From: Myroides odoratimimus
GTDB taxonomy: Bacteria; Bacteroidota; Bacteroidia; Flavobacteriales; Flavobacteriaceae
Length of the DNA: 42,131 nt
Direction: 5' to 3'
NCBI RefSeq assembly: GCF_030326305.1
Contig: NZ_JACAKB010000026.1
Span: forward strand, 1 to 42,131
A program made the position numbers and the translations under genes. Below are positions 1 to 8,854 of the stretch, in pieces; the stretch's first letter is position 1; each line of letters opens with the position of its first letter. The notes beneath the pieces were generated by a model. That model did no database searches. It worked only from the letters and a program-made list of their open reading frames with translations, and was not told the DNA's origin.

Positions 1-40
1 ATGTGACATCTTTTTGATTGTGTAGGAACTTCAAAAGTAG

Positions 41-1189
41 ATGTTTTTTTTCGCCAACAGCGGGGAACATTTGCCCCATGGGGCAAATGTTCCCCGCTGT
101 TCTTTTAAATGCTGTTGCATTTATTTGTTGAATCTAAGTCTGATTAAAAAAGAAGAACAAGGAAATCAACTTGTAAACGAAGTATTAGAATATGCTCATC
201 AAAACAATAATCTAGGATTAGAAAAAGAAACACTTACTGTTCTATTAAAGTACAAAAAAGAGCAATATAATGCCAATTTTGTGAGATACGAGGAGTTGAA
301 TAAACTGATACTTGATGAGAATAATGTGATCAAGAATACTTTTGCAAGACTTAGTTTTGAAGCAGATTCGTTAGAACGAGCAAATGCGCAATTACAGAAT
401 CAAAAAAGTATGATTACGATGGTAGCTAGTGCTTTATTAGTATTAGCTATAACTATCTTTTTTATCATTCTATTTAGACAAAAAGCAAAGGAAGTATCTT
501 TAGTAAAATTGTTCCAAAAAGATACTGAAAAATATTATGATTCCATTATTAATGTAAACAGTGAGCTAGCAGAAGCACGTAATTTAGAACGTAAGGAAAT
601 AGCTAAAGAATTACACGATGGGGTTTTAAATAGACTATTTGTCACTAGATTTTTATTAATGCAAGTGAATAAAGAGTCTGTTGATGAGCATAGAGATTCT
701 TTAATAAATGAAGTGAAACAAGTGGAACAGTATATCAGAGGAGTATCACATGCTTTAGCTAATGATGAGGATTTCAAGGTAAATGAGTTTTCTAAATTGT
801 TAGAAGATCTAGTTTCAATTCAAAACAGAAACGAATCAATTGTGTTTAGTTTAAGTTTGGATCAAGGAATCAATTTTAAAAACTTAAATAACAACTATAA
901 GGTACATATTTATAGAATAGTACAAGAATGTCTACAAAATGTTCATAAACATGCTCAAGCTACTAGGTGTGAGGTGGTTTTTGAAAATTATGCTGATACA
1001 AGTTTTAAAGTGTCGATTATTGATAATGGGGTTGGGTTTGATGTTAATATTGTAAAAAAGGGAATAGGGTTTAATAACATTAAGGGAAGAGTTGAGTTTA
1101 TGGAGAGTAGGATTAATGTTTTAAGTGCAGAGGGCAAGGGAACAAGTATATCATTTGTTATTGATTTAAAAGAATCAGCAGAAGGTTAG
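41..1189 (+). CDS. TPR/HisKA_3-type sensor histidine kinase, N-terminus disrupted
   Basis: Membrane sensor kinase of the NarX/LytS-like (HisKA_3) class. It autophosphorylates on histidine and passes phosphate to a response regulator, which is not present here. Residues about 32-122 are helical and TPR-like. One membrane segment lies at about 124-146, followed by a coiled linker. The dimerisation helix carries the phospho-acceptor in KELHDG (His192), and the ATPase domain has an N-box (IVQECLQNVHKHA) and a DNGVGFD motif. Related Bacteroidota proteins start with a signal peptide and several TPRs. Here the first ~31 residues are a Cys-rich, unnatural stretch encoded across a 44-bp perfect palindrome (57-100), so the listed ATG is probably not the native start and the gene is likely 5'-truncated. 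The kinase core looks intact. A strong terminator follows at 1212-1240. The family call is secure; functionality is uncertain. Confidence 0.8.
   Translation: MFFFANSGEHLPHGANVPRCSFKCCCIYLLNLSLIKKEEQGNQLVNEVLEYAHQNNNLGLEKETLTVLLKYKKEQYNANFVRYEELNKLILDENNVIKNTFARLSFEADSLERANAQLQNQKSMITMVASALLVLAITIFFIILFRQKAKEVSLVKLFQKDTEKYYDSIINVNSELAEARNLERKEIAKELHDGVLNRLFVTRFLLMQVNKESVDEHRDSLINEVKQVEQYIRGVSHALANDEDFKVNEFSKLLEDLVSIQNRNESIVFSLSLDQGINFKNLNNNYKVHIYRIVQECLQNVHKHAQATRCEVVFENYADTSFKVSIIDNGVGFDVNIVKKGIGFNNIKGRVEFMESRINVLSAEGKGTSISFVIDLKESAEG
57..100. repeat. Perfect 44-bp palindrome
   Basis: Bases 57-78 (beginning ACAGCGGGGAACATTTGCCC) are followed at once by their exact reverse complement (79-100), with no loop and the centre at CCCCATGGGG. 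It is about 59% GC, far above its surroundings, and sits inside the apparent reading frame of the kinase. It could be a mobile-element junction, an inverted duplication, or a chimeric assembly end. Confidence 0.9.
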
Positions 1190-1211
1190 AATAGAATCGT
1201 AATATAAATTG

Positions 1212-1240
1212 AAAAAGGACGCTTTTTAGCGTCCTTTTTT
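1212..1240. terminator. Bidirectional terminator between kinase and creD
   Basis: The stem AAAAAGGACGCT / AGCGTCCTTTTTT with a short T loop is flanked by an A-tract and a T-tract. It can end both the rightward kinase transcript and the leftward creD transcript. Confidence 0.85.
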
Positions 1241-1243
1241 CAT

Positions 1244-2530
1244 TTATTCTTCTTCTGTAGAGAAGGTTATTCTTTTAGAAAAATACATTAGTATGGCGAT
1301 GATGGTGAATAGACCAATACTACCTACTATAAGAGCAGCTTCTTTGAGTTGTAATAAGAAAAATAAAAACGTGTATAAAGCAAATAATAATCCAAAGATA
1401 GTTGCTGCAATACGTTTGTTTTTACTCAGTCCATAGATAAATGATGTAATCAAAATTATAGTTGCCGATGCTGAAATAATATACGCTATACTAAAGCCTG
1501 TGTATTCTGCAAAAGATAAGAGTAAGACGAAGTTGATACATAGAGCTAATCCTACTAGCGTGTAGTGTAAGATGTTGATACTTAGGTTTTTTATATTCTC
1601 CATAAAAAAGAATGTAGCGAAGGTTAAACCTATAAATAGTAAAGCATATTTAGTAGCTCGGTTTACCTTACTATAAAAGTCATTGATTTGTATAAATTTC
1701 ATTCCAAAACTATAATCTGTCAATTGAGGGATTGTATTTAGATCTGAACTGACAGGTATAGATTGAAAAATTGTCCATTTTGACTGCTCGTTTACGCTTT
1801 GTTTTTCATCGTTATCAGGTAGATAATTTCCAATATATTTGATATCCTTATAGTCAGAAGAGACATTGACATTAGTCTGTTTAGCAGTAGCTAGAAAGTT
1901 AATTTCTGTAGACCCCTTTAACTGAATAGGGAAATTAATATTACTCAGATCTATATCCTCTTTATTGATATCGTAACTTAAAAAAGCAATACTAGAATTG
2001 ATTCTTAAAGATCTATCCTGCTCAAAGTATTGTTGAGGGTTTTTATTGATAAGAATCTCTTGAGTGAAACCTTTACTGTCTGATACAGAGAAGACAATCT
2101 TTGCATTTGTAAATGCTTCCTTATCTACTAGATTTAACTTAGACGCTAATTCATCTAGAGTAGGGAAGCTAGCTTTTACATTTAAGTTAGTATTATAAAG
2201 TGCTACTTCATATAAGCTTCTTTTCTTAATTTGTGTTTTTATATCACCTGTAAAGTCTTGTTTGATTGGAGTTTGTAAATAACTATTTAATTGTTTCATT
2301 ACTTTTCCATCTTCAGTAAGATGATTAGTATAGTATTCTACCAGGACAAAAGGCCCATATATGGTTTGTTTTTGTCCCCATTTAGAGGTTACTTCAGTTG
2401 TTACTTCATTCTGAAAACTTTCACGTTCAGAGATTAGACTACTGATAAAAGGTAGTGTGATAAGTAACATAAGAGATAATACACTGATTATAACTCCTTT
2501 GATCATTGGTTTGTAATTTTCTTTTTTCAT
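1244..2530 (-). CDS. creD: CreD family inner-membrane protein
   Basis: CreD (Cet) is an inner-membrane protein. In proteobacteria it belongs to the CreBC regulon and affects envelope integrity and colicin or beta-lactam responses; its biochemical activity is unknown. The 428-aa length fits the family. It has an N-terminal membrane helix (about residues 9-33), then the hallmark segment KWGQKQTIYGP (about 50-60), a large extracytoplasmic region, and four to six C-terminal helices from about residue 295. It is the last gene of a leftward unit after the 207-aa membrane protein and the winged-helix regulator. The 50-nt gap upstream of its ATG contains a second copy of the palindromic operator found at the unit's main promoter. 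No creBC-like kinase pair adjoins it, so control is probably by the local regulator (inference). Confidence 0.88.
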   Translation of the reverse strand: MKKENYKPMIKGVIISVLSLMLLITLPFISSLISERESFQNEVTTEVTSKWGQKQTIYGPFVLVEYYTNHLTEDGKVMKQLNSYLQTPIKQDFTGDIKTQIKKRSLYEVALYNTNLNVKASFPTLDELASKLNLVDKEAFTNAKIVFSVSDSKGFTQEILINKNPQQYFEQDRSLRINSSIAFLSYDINKEDIDLSNINFPIQLKGSTEINFLATAKQTNVNVSSDYKDIKYIGNYLPDNDEKQSVNEQSKWTIFQSIPVSSDLNTIPQLTDYSFGMKFIQINDFYSKVNRATKYALLFIGLTFATFFFMENIKNLSINILHYTLVGLALCINFVLLLSFAEYTGFSIAYIISASATIILITSFIYGLSKNKRIAATIFGLLFALYTFLFFLLQLKEAALIVGSIGLFTIIAILMYFSKRITFSTEEE

Positions 2531-2543
2531 ATTCTTAAAGTTG

Positions 2544-2567
2544 AAAGTACTTTGTTTTTCAAAGTTA
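2544..2567. promoter_or_regulatory. Operator copy upstream of creD
   Basis: ACTTTG-N5-CAAAGT lies at 2549-2565 within the 14-nt core AAAGTACTTTG and a following CAAAGTTA. The same motif recurs at 3525-3546 upstream of the first gene of the unit. On the minus strand CAAAGTTA reads TAACTTTG, a match to the Bacteroidota -7 box, but no TTG is seen at the right distance upstream. Confidence 0.6.
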
Positions 2568-2580
2568 ATGGGTAAAAAAA

Positions 2581-2880
2581 TTATTTAAGCTTTTTAATTA
2601 AATTTTCTAAATAGGCTAGGTGTTGTTTAAAGGCAAACTTACCTTCTTCAGTTACAGTATAAGTAGTATTTGTTTTTCTACCAACAAATCCTTTTGTAAC
2701 AGTTATATAATCATTTTCTTCTAGATTCTTTAAATGAGAGGCAAGGTTTCCATCTGTTAGGTCCAGATATTCTTTTAGATCTTTAAACGATAGAGAATCA
2801 TTGACCATTAATCCACTCATAATACCTACACGGATACGATTGTCAAAGACTTTGTTTAATTTTTCTAAATCGAATTTCAT
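2581..2880 (-). CDS. Small winged-helix transcriptional regulator (HTH_34/MarR-like)
   Basis: This 99-aa protein is a single winged-helix DNA-binding domain. It has an N-terminal helix with the conserved DNRIRVGIMSGL, a helix-turn-helix around LSFKDLKEYLDLTDGNLASH (residues 30-50), and a wing (KTNTTYTVTEEG). A C-terminal helix probably dimerises. This is the usual form of PF13601 regulators, which are generally encoded beside membrane proteins. It lies between the 207-aa membrane protein (14-nt gap) and creD (50-nt gap). A 17-bp palindrome occurs upstream of both membrane genes and is the natural candidate for its binding site (inference from position). The ligand or signal is unknown. Confidence 0.85.
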   Translation of the reverse strand: MKFDLEKLNKVFDNRIRVGIMSGLMVNDSLSFKDLKEYLDLTDGNLASHLKNLEENDYITVTKGFVGRKTNTTYTVTEEGKFAFKQHLAYLENLIKKLK

Positions 2881-2894
2881 ATATCTGTTATAAT

Positions 2895-3518
2895 TTATTT
2901 ATCGTACTTATTCCATAAAATAATTCCGTAAAGCAAATGTACTAAACCGAACCCTATTGCCCATAGTAAAAGTGTGTAATCTAAGAAATAGAACGCTAGT
3001 AAACCTAAGACTATTTCTAGTGCAGCGATTGTTTTCACTTCTTTTACAGTGTCTTCTTGCACACTAAATAATGCTAACCCATAGAATAATAATGTAGTAG
3101 GTAAAGCAAGTTGTAGTAAATGATACTTATACAATATTAAGCATAGAATTCCTGCTATTATTAGTGGAATAGAGAAGCGTACTAATAATCGCTTAGTAAC
3201 TTGATTTAAAAATGATTTACCTTGTTTACGTGTTTTGCGTATTGTAAAGTAAAACCCACCTACCACAGCAATGACAAAGGTAGCGATAGCTAGCACTAGT
3301 AGCATTTCTGCAGTATAAGCAGTTTGGTACGGATCTTCTAGTGTTAGATTTTCATAAGAGTACGTAGAACTTGTCTGCCAATAGTATAAAACACTTGCCG
3401 CAAGAAGTCCGCATAGACCTACCCATATACCACTCCAACCACTAAGGCTTAAAAACTTAGTAGAGCGCTCCATTATCGACTTGATTTGATTTAAATCTTC
3501 AATAGCTTTATTTGTCAT
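2895..3518 (-). CDS. Multi-pass membrane protein, first gene of the creD unit
   Basis: This is a 207-aa protein of unknown function. After a short cytoplasmic N-terminus it has about six hydrophobic helices (near residues 25-45, 70-92, 110-130, 133-150, 160-178 and 182-200). A Lys/Arg-rich loop lies between the second and third helices (RKTRKQG). It heads the leftward unit with the winged-helix regulator and creD. Such HTH_34 plus membrane-protein pairs are common in Flavobacteriia, but I know of no assigned activity. A canonical Bacteroidota promoter overlapping a palindromic operator lies immediately upstream. Confidence 0.75.
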   Translation of the reverse strand: MTNKAIEDLNQIKSIMERSTKFLSLSGWSGIWVGLCGLLAASVLYYWQTSSTYSYENLTLEDPYQTAYTAEMLLVLAIATFVIAVVGGFYFTIRKTRKQGKSFLNQVTKRLLVRFSIPLIIAGILCLILYKYHLLQLALPTTLLFYGLALFSVQEDTVKEVKTIAALEIVLGLLAFYFLDYTLLLWAIGFGLVHLLYGIILWNKYDK

Positions 3519-3524
3519 AGTAAA

Positions 3525-3570
3525 AGTACTTTGAAATACAAAGTTAGTAAAATAATGATATGTGCAACAA
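3525..3570 (-). promoter_or_regulatory. Promoter with overlapping operator for the creD unit
   Basis: On the minus strand there is TTG (complement of 3565-3567), 18 nt, then TAACTTTG (complement of 3539-3546), close to the Bacteroidota -33/-7 consensus. The -7 box is one arm of the palindrome ACTTTG-N5-CAAAGT (3528-3544). That palindrome is repeated upstream of creD. A protein bound here would block RNA polymerase. Confidence 0.6.
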
Positions 3571-3777
3571 AAAAGTGAATATTTATTTTAAAGGCTATAA
3601 ATCTATACTAATACGTTCCATTATAATCATAAAAGAGTATTTATAGTTAATTCAAAAATCATGTAGATATTATGTGAGTTTGCTTGTTTTGATAAGTAAA
3701 TTAGGTGTAATAAATATCTTTAACTTAAAAAAACAAAGAAATTATTGAAAAGATAATTGTGAGAAAATAGGCAGTGG

Positions 3778-3852
3778 TCGCATAGTTATCGCATAGTGAT
3801 GGCATACTGCTCGCATATTTTTGATGGTTTTTTATGTGACCACTATGCGATA
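3778..3852. repeat. 11-bp period repeat cluster A with inverted copy
   Basis: Four adjacent 11-bp units start at 3778, 3789, 3800 and 3811: TCGCATAGTTA, TCGCATAGTGA, TGGCATACTGC and TCGCATATTTT. At 3841-3852 lies CACTATGCGATA, the exact reverse complement of 3787-3798, so a transcript or single strand could fold. AGTGGTC at 3773-3779 likewise matches GACCACT at 3838-3844. Confidence 0.85.
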
Positions 3853-4035
3853 GAAATGTAATCATTATACTATTATGGTAATATAAATACTTTTTAAAAT
3901 CATTGATATCTATGTTTACTAGAAGTTGTTCTGTTTGTAGGTAGGCGTTTGAGCAGTATTTTATGTCAGTTTACGTTTAAATGAAAGAATCATAAAGAGT
4001 AAATTTGTTACTTGCAGTCAATTTAATAATGAATT

Positions 4036-4803
4036 ATGACACAGATTACTTCCTATATTTTTTCCACAGCTAAAGCTTTGACAGAAGAGCAGAGTATAGA
4101 CTATAATCATCAAGTAGATCAGTTTAATGTTTGGCCTGCTTATGTATTAGCTGATAACGTGAATCTAACATATTGGGATAGCATATATGAGTTGTTCGCT
4201 GATTATCAGTTTTATCTTTTAGAAGGAGATATAGTTGTTGGTAATGGAAATTGTATTCCACTTCATCTTACCGCAGAAGAGTTAGCTGACTTACCTGATG
4301 GAGGATGGGATTGGGCTTTAAAAAAAGCTGTTAAAGATCATGAGAAAGGATTAACCCCAAATACACTTTGCGCATTACAGATTGGACTCAATAAGAATTA
4401 TCAAGGTAAAGGCATTAGTCATCAACTAATTCAATATATGAAAAGCATTGCTTTGTCTACAGAGATGAATGCTTTTATACTACCCATTAGACCTAATTTA
4501 AAGACAAACTTTCCTTTGATTCCAATGGATGATTATATCCAATGGGAGAATGAAGAAGGCTTGCCTTATGATGCATGGATACGTACACATATAAAAGGAG
4601 GAGCTCATATCGTGAAGGTTTGTCAGCGTTCTATGGTTGTTGAAGGAAGTATCGCCGAATGGGAAGAGTGGACTAATATGAAGTTTAGAAGCTCTGGTCA
4701 ATACATCTTACCTGTATTGCTTAATCCTATTCAGATAGATTTAGCAATGGATAAAGGCGAATATATCGAACCTAATTTATGGATGAGATATGAATTAGAT
4801 TAA
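4036..4803 (+). CDS. GNAT-like N-acetyltransferase family protein
   Basis: This is a 255-aa soluble protein. The central segment at about residues 112-135 (ALQIGLNKNYQGKGISHQLI) resembles GNAT motif A, whose Q/R-x-x-G-x-G/A loop binds the acetyl-CoA pyrophosphate; here it reads YQGKGIS. The N-terminal part (about 40-75) resembles the first strands of the fold. The C-terminal 100 residues are less typical. The substrate cannot be guessed. It stands alone, with repeat cluster A upstream and icmF 138 nt downstream on the same strand. The acetyltransferase fold is likely; activity is unproven. Confidence 0.65.
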   Translation: MTQITSYIFSTAKALTEEQSIDYNHQVDQFNVWPAYVLADNVNLTYWDSIYELFADYQFYLLEGDIVVGNGNCIPLHLTAEELADLPDGGWDWALKKAVKDHEKGLTPNTLCALQIGLNKNYQGKGISHQLIQYMKSIALSTEMNAFILPIRPNLKTNFPLIPMDDYIQWENEEGLPYDAWIRTHIKGGAHIVKVCQRSMVVEGSIAEWEEWTNMKFRSSGQYILPVLLNPIQIDLAMDKGEYIEPNLWMRYELD

Positions 4804-4941
4804 CTCTGTAGGATTGTATAACGGGGTATAGGGGAGAATTATGTGTTGTTGATTTAAGGATAAGTAACTCAAATCTTTTGAGGGGAGTAGTGAAATTAGC
4901 GAATATTTATTATATTGGCATTCTACAAAAACTAAAAAATT

Positions 4942-7900
4942 ATGCAACAAAATACACCCTATACGCCTACTAACAAGGTGCGTATAGTTACTGCGGCGGC
5001 TTTATTTGATGGCCATGATGCGGCGATTAATATTATGCGTCGTATTATCCAATCAACAGGATGTGAGGTTATTCACTTAGGACATGATAAGAGCGTTGAA
5101 GAGGTAGTGAATACAGCTATCCAAGAAGATGCTAATGCGATTGCAATGACTTCATATCAAGGAGGTCATAACGAGTATTTTAAATATATGTACGACCTGC
5201 TACAAGAAAAAGGAGCAGGACATATCCGAATCGTTGGAGGAGGAGGAGGAGTAATTCTTCCTAGTGAGATAAAAGAGTTAATGGATTACGGTATCACACG
5301 CTTATATTCTCCAGATGATGGACGTGCGATGGGATTACAAGGAATGATTAACGATATGGTAGGAAAGGCTGACTATCCTACAATGGACTTACAATTACCA
5401 GAAGGAAAAGATGTTTATCAATCTCTAGCAGATAAAGATGTTACTACGATTGCTCGTTTAATTTCGTTAGCTGAAAATAGAGAAGAAGATTTCCTTAAAG
5501 TATTCCAATACGACGAAAAGAAACATAAGAATACACCTATATTAGGTATTACAGGAACGGGTGGAGCAGGTAAGTCATCTATGGTAGATGAGTTAGTTCG
5601 TCGTTTCTTGATTGACTTCCCTGAAAAAACAGTTGCACTAGTGTCTGTTGACCCTTCTAAGCGTAAGACAGGAGGAGCTTTATTAGGAGACCGTATTCGT
5701 ATGAACTCGATTAATAATCCTCGTGTATTTATGCGTTCTCTGGCTACTCGTCAGTCTAACTTAGCGTTATCTCGTTATGTTGAAGAAACACTTCAAGTAC
5801 TTCAGGTTGCTAATTATGACTTAATTATTCTTGAAACTTCGGGGATTGGTCAGTCAGATACAGAGATTTTAGACCACTCAGATGCCTCTTTATACATTAT
5901 GACTCCAGAGTTTGGAGCGGCTACTCAGTTAGAGAAAATTGATATGCTTGACTTCGCTGATATCGTTGCAATCAATAAATTTGATAAGCGTGGAGCATTA
6001 GATGCAATTAGAGATGTAAAGAAACAATACCAACGCAACCATAACTTATGGGATGTAAACCCAGACGAAATGCCTGTATTTGGCACAATTGCTTCTCAGT
6101 TTAATGATCCAGGTACCAATGCTTTATATAAAGCAATTATGGATAAAGTGGTAGAGAAAACGGGAGCAGACTTAACGTCTAGTTTCGAAATCACTAAGGA
6201 GATGAGTGAGAAGGTATTTGTAATACCTCCTAACCGTACACGTTACTTATCTGAGATAGCGGAGAACAACCGTAAATATGATGAGACGGTATTAACTCAA
6301 AAAGAGGTAGCTCAGAAGCTATACGGTATTTTTAAAACAGTAGAAACAGTAGCTGGTAAATTGCCAGAAATAGATAAGTCAGGAATCGTAGAAGAAACAA
6401 TAACTTCTAAAGATGCTGATACACAATTGTTCATCAACCTTCTATTAAAGGAATTTGACAAGGTGAAGATGAACTTAGATCCTTATAACTGGGAAGTGAT
6501 TCTGACATGGGATCAGAAGGTGAACAAGTATAAAAAACCTGTGTACTCATTCAAAGTACGTGATAAGGAAATCAAGATTGCGACGCATTCAGAGAGTTTA
6601 TCACATTTACAGATTCCTAAGATTGCACTGCCTAAGTATGAAGCTTGGGGAGATATCTTACGCTGGTCATTACAAGAGAATGTACCAGGAGAATTTCCGT
6701 TTACTTCAGGACTTTATCCGTTTAAGCGTGAAGGAGAAGATCCTACACGTATGTTTGCAGGAGAAGGAGGGCCAGAGCGTACCAATAGACGTTTTCACTA
6801 TGTGTCATTAGGTATGCCTGCTAAACGTCTATCTACTGCATTTGACTCTGTGACTTTATATGGTAATGATCCAGGACACCGCCCTGATATTTATGGTAAG
6901 ATTGGTAATGCTGGGGTTTCTATCTGTTGTTTAGATGATGCGAAGAAGTTGTATTCAGGGTTTAACCTAGCGCATGCTTTGACATCAGTATCGATGACTA
7001 TTAACGGGCCAGCACCAATGTTATTAGGATTCTTTATGAATGCTGCTATTGATCAACAGTGTGAAATCTATATCAAAGACAATGACTTAGTGGCTGAAGT
7101 TGAAGCAAAGATTGAAGCTATTTATAAAGCAAAAGGTGTAGAGAGACCTCGTTATAATGGTGAATTACCAGAGGGGAACGACGGTCTTGGATTGATGCTT
7201 TTAGGGGTAACAGGAGATCAAGTATTACCAAAAGAGGTGTACGCTGAGATTAAAAAGAATACGTTATCACAAGTGCGTGGTACGGTACAAGCGGATATCT
7301 TAAAAGAAGATCAAGCTCAGAATACTTGTATCTTCTCTACGGAGTTTGCACTTCGTTTAATGGGAGATGTACAAGAGTACTTCATTGAGAAAAATGTGCG
7401 TAACTTCTACTCTGTGTCTATCTCAGGATACCACATTGCAGAAGCTGGAGCTAACCCTATTACACAGTTGGCATTTACATTAGCGAATGGATTTACTTAT
7501 GTAGAGTACTACTTAAGTAGAGGAATGGATATTAATGACTTCGGGCCAAACTTATCGTTCTTCTTCTCGAATGGTATTGATCCGGAGTATGCAGTAATTG
7601 GTCGTGTAGCGCGTCGTATTTGGGCAAAAGCACTGAAGAACAAGTATGGTGCTAATGAACGTGCACAGATGCTTAAATATCATATTCAGACTTCAGGGCG
7701 TTCATTACACGCACAAGAGATTGACTTTAATGATATCCGTACTACACTTCAAGCGTTGTATGCTATCTATGACAACTGTAATTCACTTCACACTAACGCG
7801 TATGACGAGGCTATTACGACTCCTACGGAAGAATCTGTGCGTAGAGCTATGGCAATACAGTTAATCATAAATAAAGAGCTAGGATTGGCTAAAAACGAGA

Positions 7901-8376
7901 ATCCAATACAAGGGTCATTTATTATTGAAGAATTAACGGATTTAGTAGAGGCTGCTGTATTAGCAGAATTTGATAGAATTACAGAAAGAGGAGGAGTGTT
8001 AGGAGCAATGGAGACCATGTACCAACGTTCTAAGATTCAAGAAGAGTCATTGTATTATGAAACATTAAAACACAATGGTACGTTCCCTATTATTGGAGTG
8101 AATACTTTCTTGAGTTCTAAAGGATCTCCAACAGTAGTTCCTGCTGAAGTTATCCGTGCAACAGAAGAGGAGAAACTATTCCAAATCAAGACAAAAGAGA
8201 ATTTGAATAAGGCTAATGAGGCTTTAGTAAAAGAAGAATTAGAGCGTATTCAAGAGGTAGCTATTCAAAATGGCAATATATTCGAAGCGCTAATGGATGC
8301 TTCTAAAGTCTGTTCGTTAGGTCAGATTACTTCAGCATTGTTTGAAGTAGGAGGGCAGTACAGACGTAATATGTAA
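4942..8376 (+). CDS. icmF: Fused isobutyryl-CoA mutase IcmF
   Basis: IcmF is an adenosylcobalamin-dependent fusion enzyme that interconverts isobutyryl-CoA and n-butyryl-CoA (and often pivalyl/isovaleryl-CoA) and carries its own G-protein chaperone. The 1144-aa length fits. Order: a B12-binding domain (about 12-145) with the base-off motif DGHDAA (residues 23-28) and a GGGGGVI loop; a MeaB-like GTPase with P-loop GTGGAGKSS (about 205-213); a linker; then the mutase TIM barrel (about 570-1110), including the [10 protein letters not shown] region. Unlike methylmalonyl-CoA mutase, which has separate subunits, all parts lie in one chain, and no epimerase or meaB is adjacent. No cobalamin riboswitch is visible in the 138-nt leader. 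A terminator follows at 8400-8436. Genome pipelines often label it generically as methylmalonyl-CoA mutase family. Confidence 0.93.
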   Translation: MQQNTPYTPTNKVRIVTAAALFDGHDAAINIMRRIIQSTGCEVIHLGHDKSVEEVVNTAIQEDANAIAMTSYQGGHNEYFKYMYDLLQEKGAGHIRIVGGGGGVILPSEIKELMDYGITRLYSPDDGRAMGLQGMINDMVGKADYPTMDLQLPEGKDVYQSLADKDVTTIARLISLAENREEDFLKVFQYDEKKHKNTPILGITGTGGAGKSSMVDELVRRFLIDFPEKTVALVSVDPSKRKTGGALLGDRIRMNSINNPRVFMRSLATRQSNLALSRYVEETLQVLQVANYDLIILETSGIGQSDTEILDHSDASLYIMTPEFGAATQLEKIDMLDFADIVAINKFDKRGALDAIRDVKKQYQRNHNLWDVNPDEMPVFGTIASQFNDPGTNALYKAIMDKVVEKTGADLTSSFEITKEMSEKVFVIPPNRTRYLSEIAENNRKYDETVLTQKEVAQKLYGIFKTVETVAGKLPEIDKSGIVEETITSKDADTQLFINLLLKEFDKVKMNLDPYNWEVILTWDQKVNKYKKPVYSFKVRDKEIKIATHSESLSHLQIPKIALPKYEAWGDILRWSLQENVPGEFPFTSGLYPFKREGEDPTRMFAGEGGPERTNRRFHYVSLGMPAKRLSTAFDSVTLYGNDPGHRPDIYGKIGNAGVSICCLDDAKKLYSGFNLAHALTSVSMTINGPAPMLLGFFMNAAIDQQCEIYIKDNDLVAEVEAKIEAIYKAKGVERPRYNGELPEGNDGLGLMLLGVTGDQVLPKEVYAEIKKNTLSQVRGTVQADILKEDQAQNTCIFSTEFALRLMGDVQEYFIEKNVRNFYSVSISGYHIAEAGANPITQLAFTLANGFTYVEYYLSRGMDINDFGPNLSFFFSNGIDPEYAVIGRVARRIWAKALKNKYGANERAQMLKYHIQTSGRSLHAQEIDFNDIRTTLQALYAIYDNCNSLHTNAYDEAITTPTEESVRRAMAIQLIINKELGLAKNENPIQGSFIIEELTDLVEAAVLAEFDRITERGGVLGAMETMYQRSKIQEESLYYETLKHNGTFPIIGVNTFLSSKGSPTVVPAEVIRATEEEKLFQIKTKENLNKANEALVKEELERIQEVAIQNGNIFEALMDASKVCSLGQITSALFEVGGQYRRNM

Positions 8377-8399
8377 GATTAATTTCTCGCTTATTTATA

Positions 8400-8436
8400 T
8401 AAAGCCTGTGGACTGAGTGTTCACAGGCTTTTTTTT
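8400..8436 (+). terminator. icmF terminator
   Basis: The stem AAAGCCTGTG / CACAGGCTTT with an 11-nt loop is followed by eight T residues, 24 nt after the icmF stop. Confidence 0.9.
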
Positions 8437-8451
8437 GGTTTTTGGTGACTA

Positions 8452-8742
8452 GTATAGACGCAGTACTTTGCGTGTCACACAAGTTAAGAACACATCTAAA
8501 AGATGTATTATGTGACACGGAAGATATTCCGTCTCTACCTTATGTAGATTGTATTTTGACCTACTATTGTATTGCTTACAATGGAGTGATATGACATATA
8601 TTATGTGATACGGAAGATATTCCGTCTCTACCTTATGTAGGTTGTAGTTTGACCTAGTGCTATATTACTTACAATGGAGTAATACGACATATATTATGTG
8701 ACACAGAAGATATTCCGTCTCTACCCCTTATGTAGATTGTGG
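8452..8742. repeat. REP-like inverted modules in a 93-bp tandem repeat
   Basis: A 28-nt module ending GTCTCTAC occurs at 8511-8538, 8604-8631 and 8697-8724, with an exact spacing of 93. The intervening sequence is also conserved, giving two full 93-bp copies (8506-8598, 8599-8691) and a partial third to about 8742. An inverted, diverged copy of the module lies at 8452-8479. GTGTCACA (8472-8479) pairs perfectly with TGTGACAC (8511-8518), and a smaller ACATCT/AGATGT hairpin sits in the loop. Each module itself forms a 6-bp hairpin. No transposase is present. Confidence 0.85.
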
Positions 8743-8793
8743 AAATATGATGTGGGTACATGTTGCAAAATATGCAGAATCTAGGATGCACAA

Positions 8794-8827
8794 AAAAACG
8801 CCCTGCTAAAGATCTAGCAGGGCGTTT
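8794..8827. terminator. pheT terminator
   Basis: AAAAACGCCCTGCTA / TAGCAGGGCGTTTTT is a 15-bp perfect stem with a 6-nt loop. It is bidirectional in form and lies just downstream of the pheT stop on the minus strand. Confidence 0.92.
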
Positions 8828-8854
8828 TTAAATATATACTATAAACGATTAGTA

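Larger units (their letters stand above)
3519..4035. other. Divergent intergenic region with an 11-bp repeat cluster
   Basis: There is no convincing gene in these 517 bases. The left end holds the creD-unit promoter. The middle holds the repeat cluster at 3778-3852. No clear promoter for the rightward GNAT gene was recognised. Confidence 0.7.
8377..8854. other. Convergent intergenic region filled by a repeat element
   Basis: Between the icmF and pheT stops (478 bases) there is a terminator at each end and a structured repeat element at 8452-8742. No coding sequence is supported. Confidence 0.8.

Noticed and set aside
20-33. FRT-like half-site (GTGTAGGAACTTC)
   Set aside because: Only one arm, with a mismatch and no core or second arm; chance similarity is the simpler reading.
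4804-4941. Cobalamin riboswitch before icmF
   Set aside because: No B12-box-like GCCACTG segment or suitable length of leader; the gap is only 138 nt.
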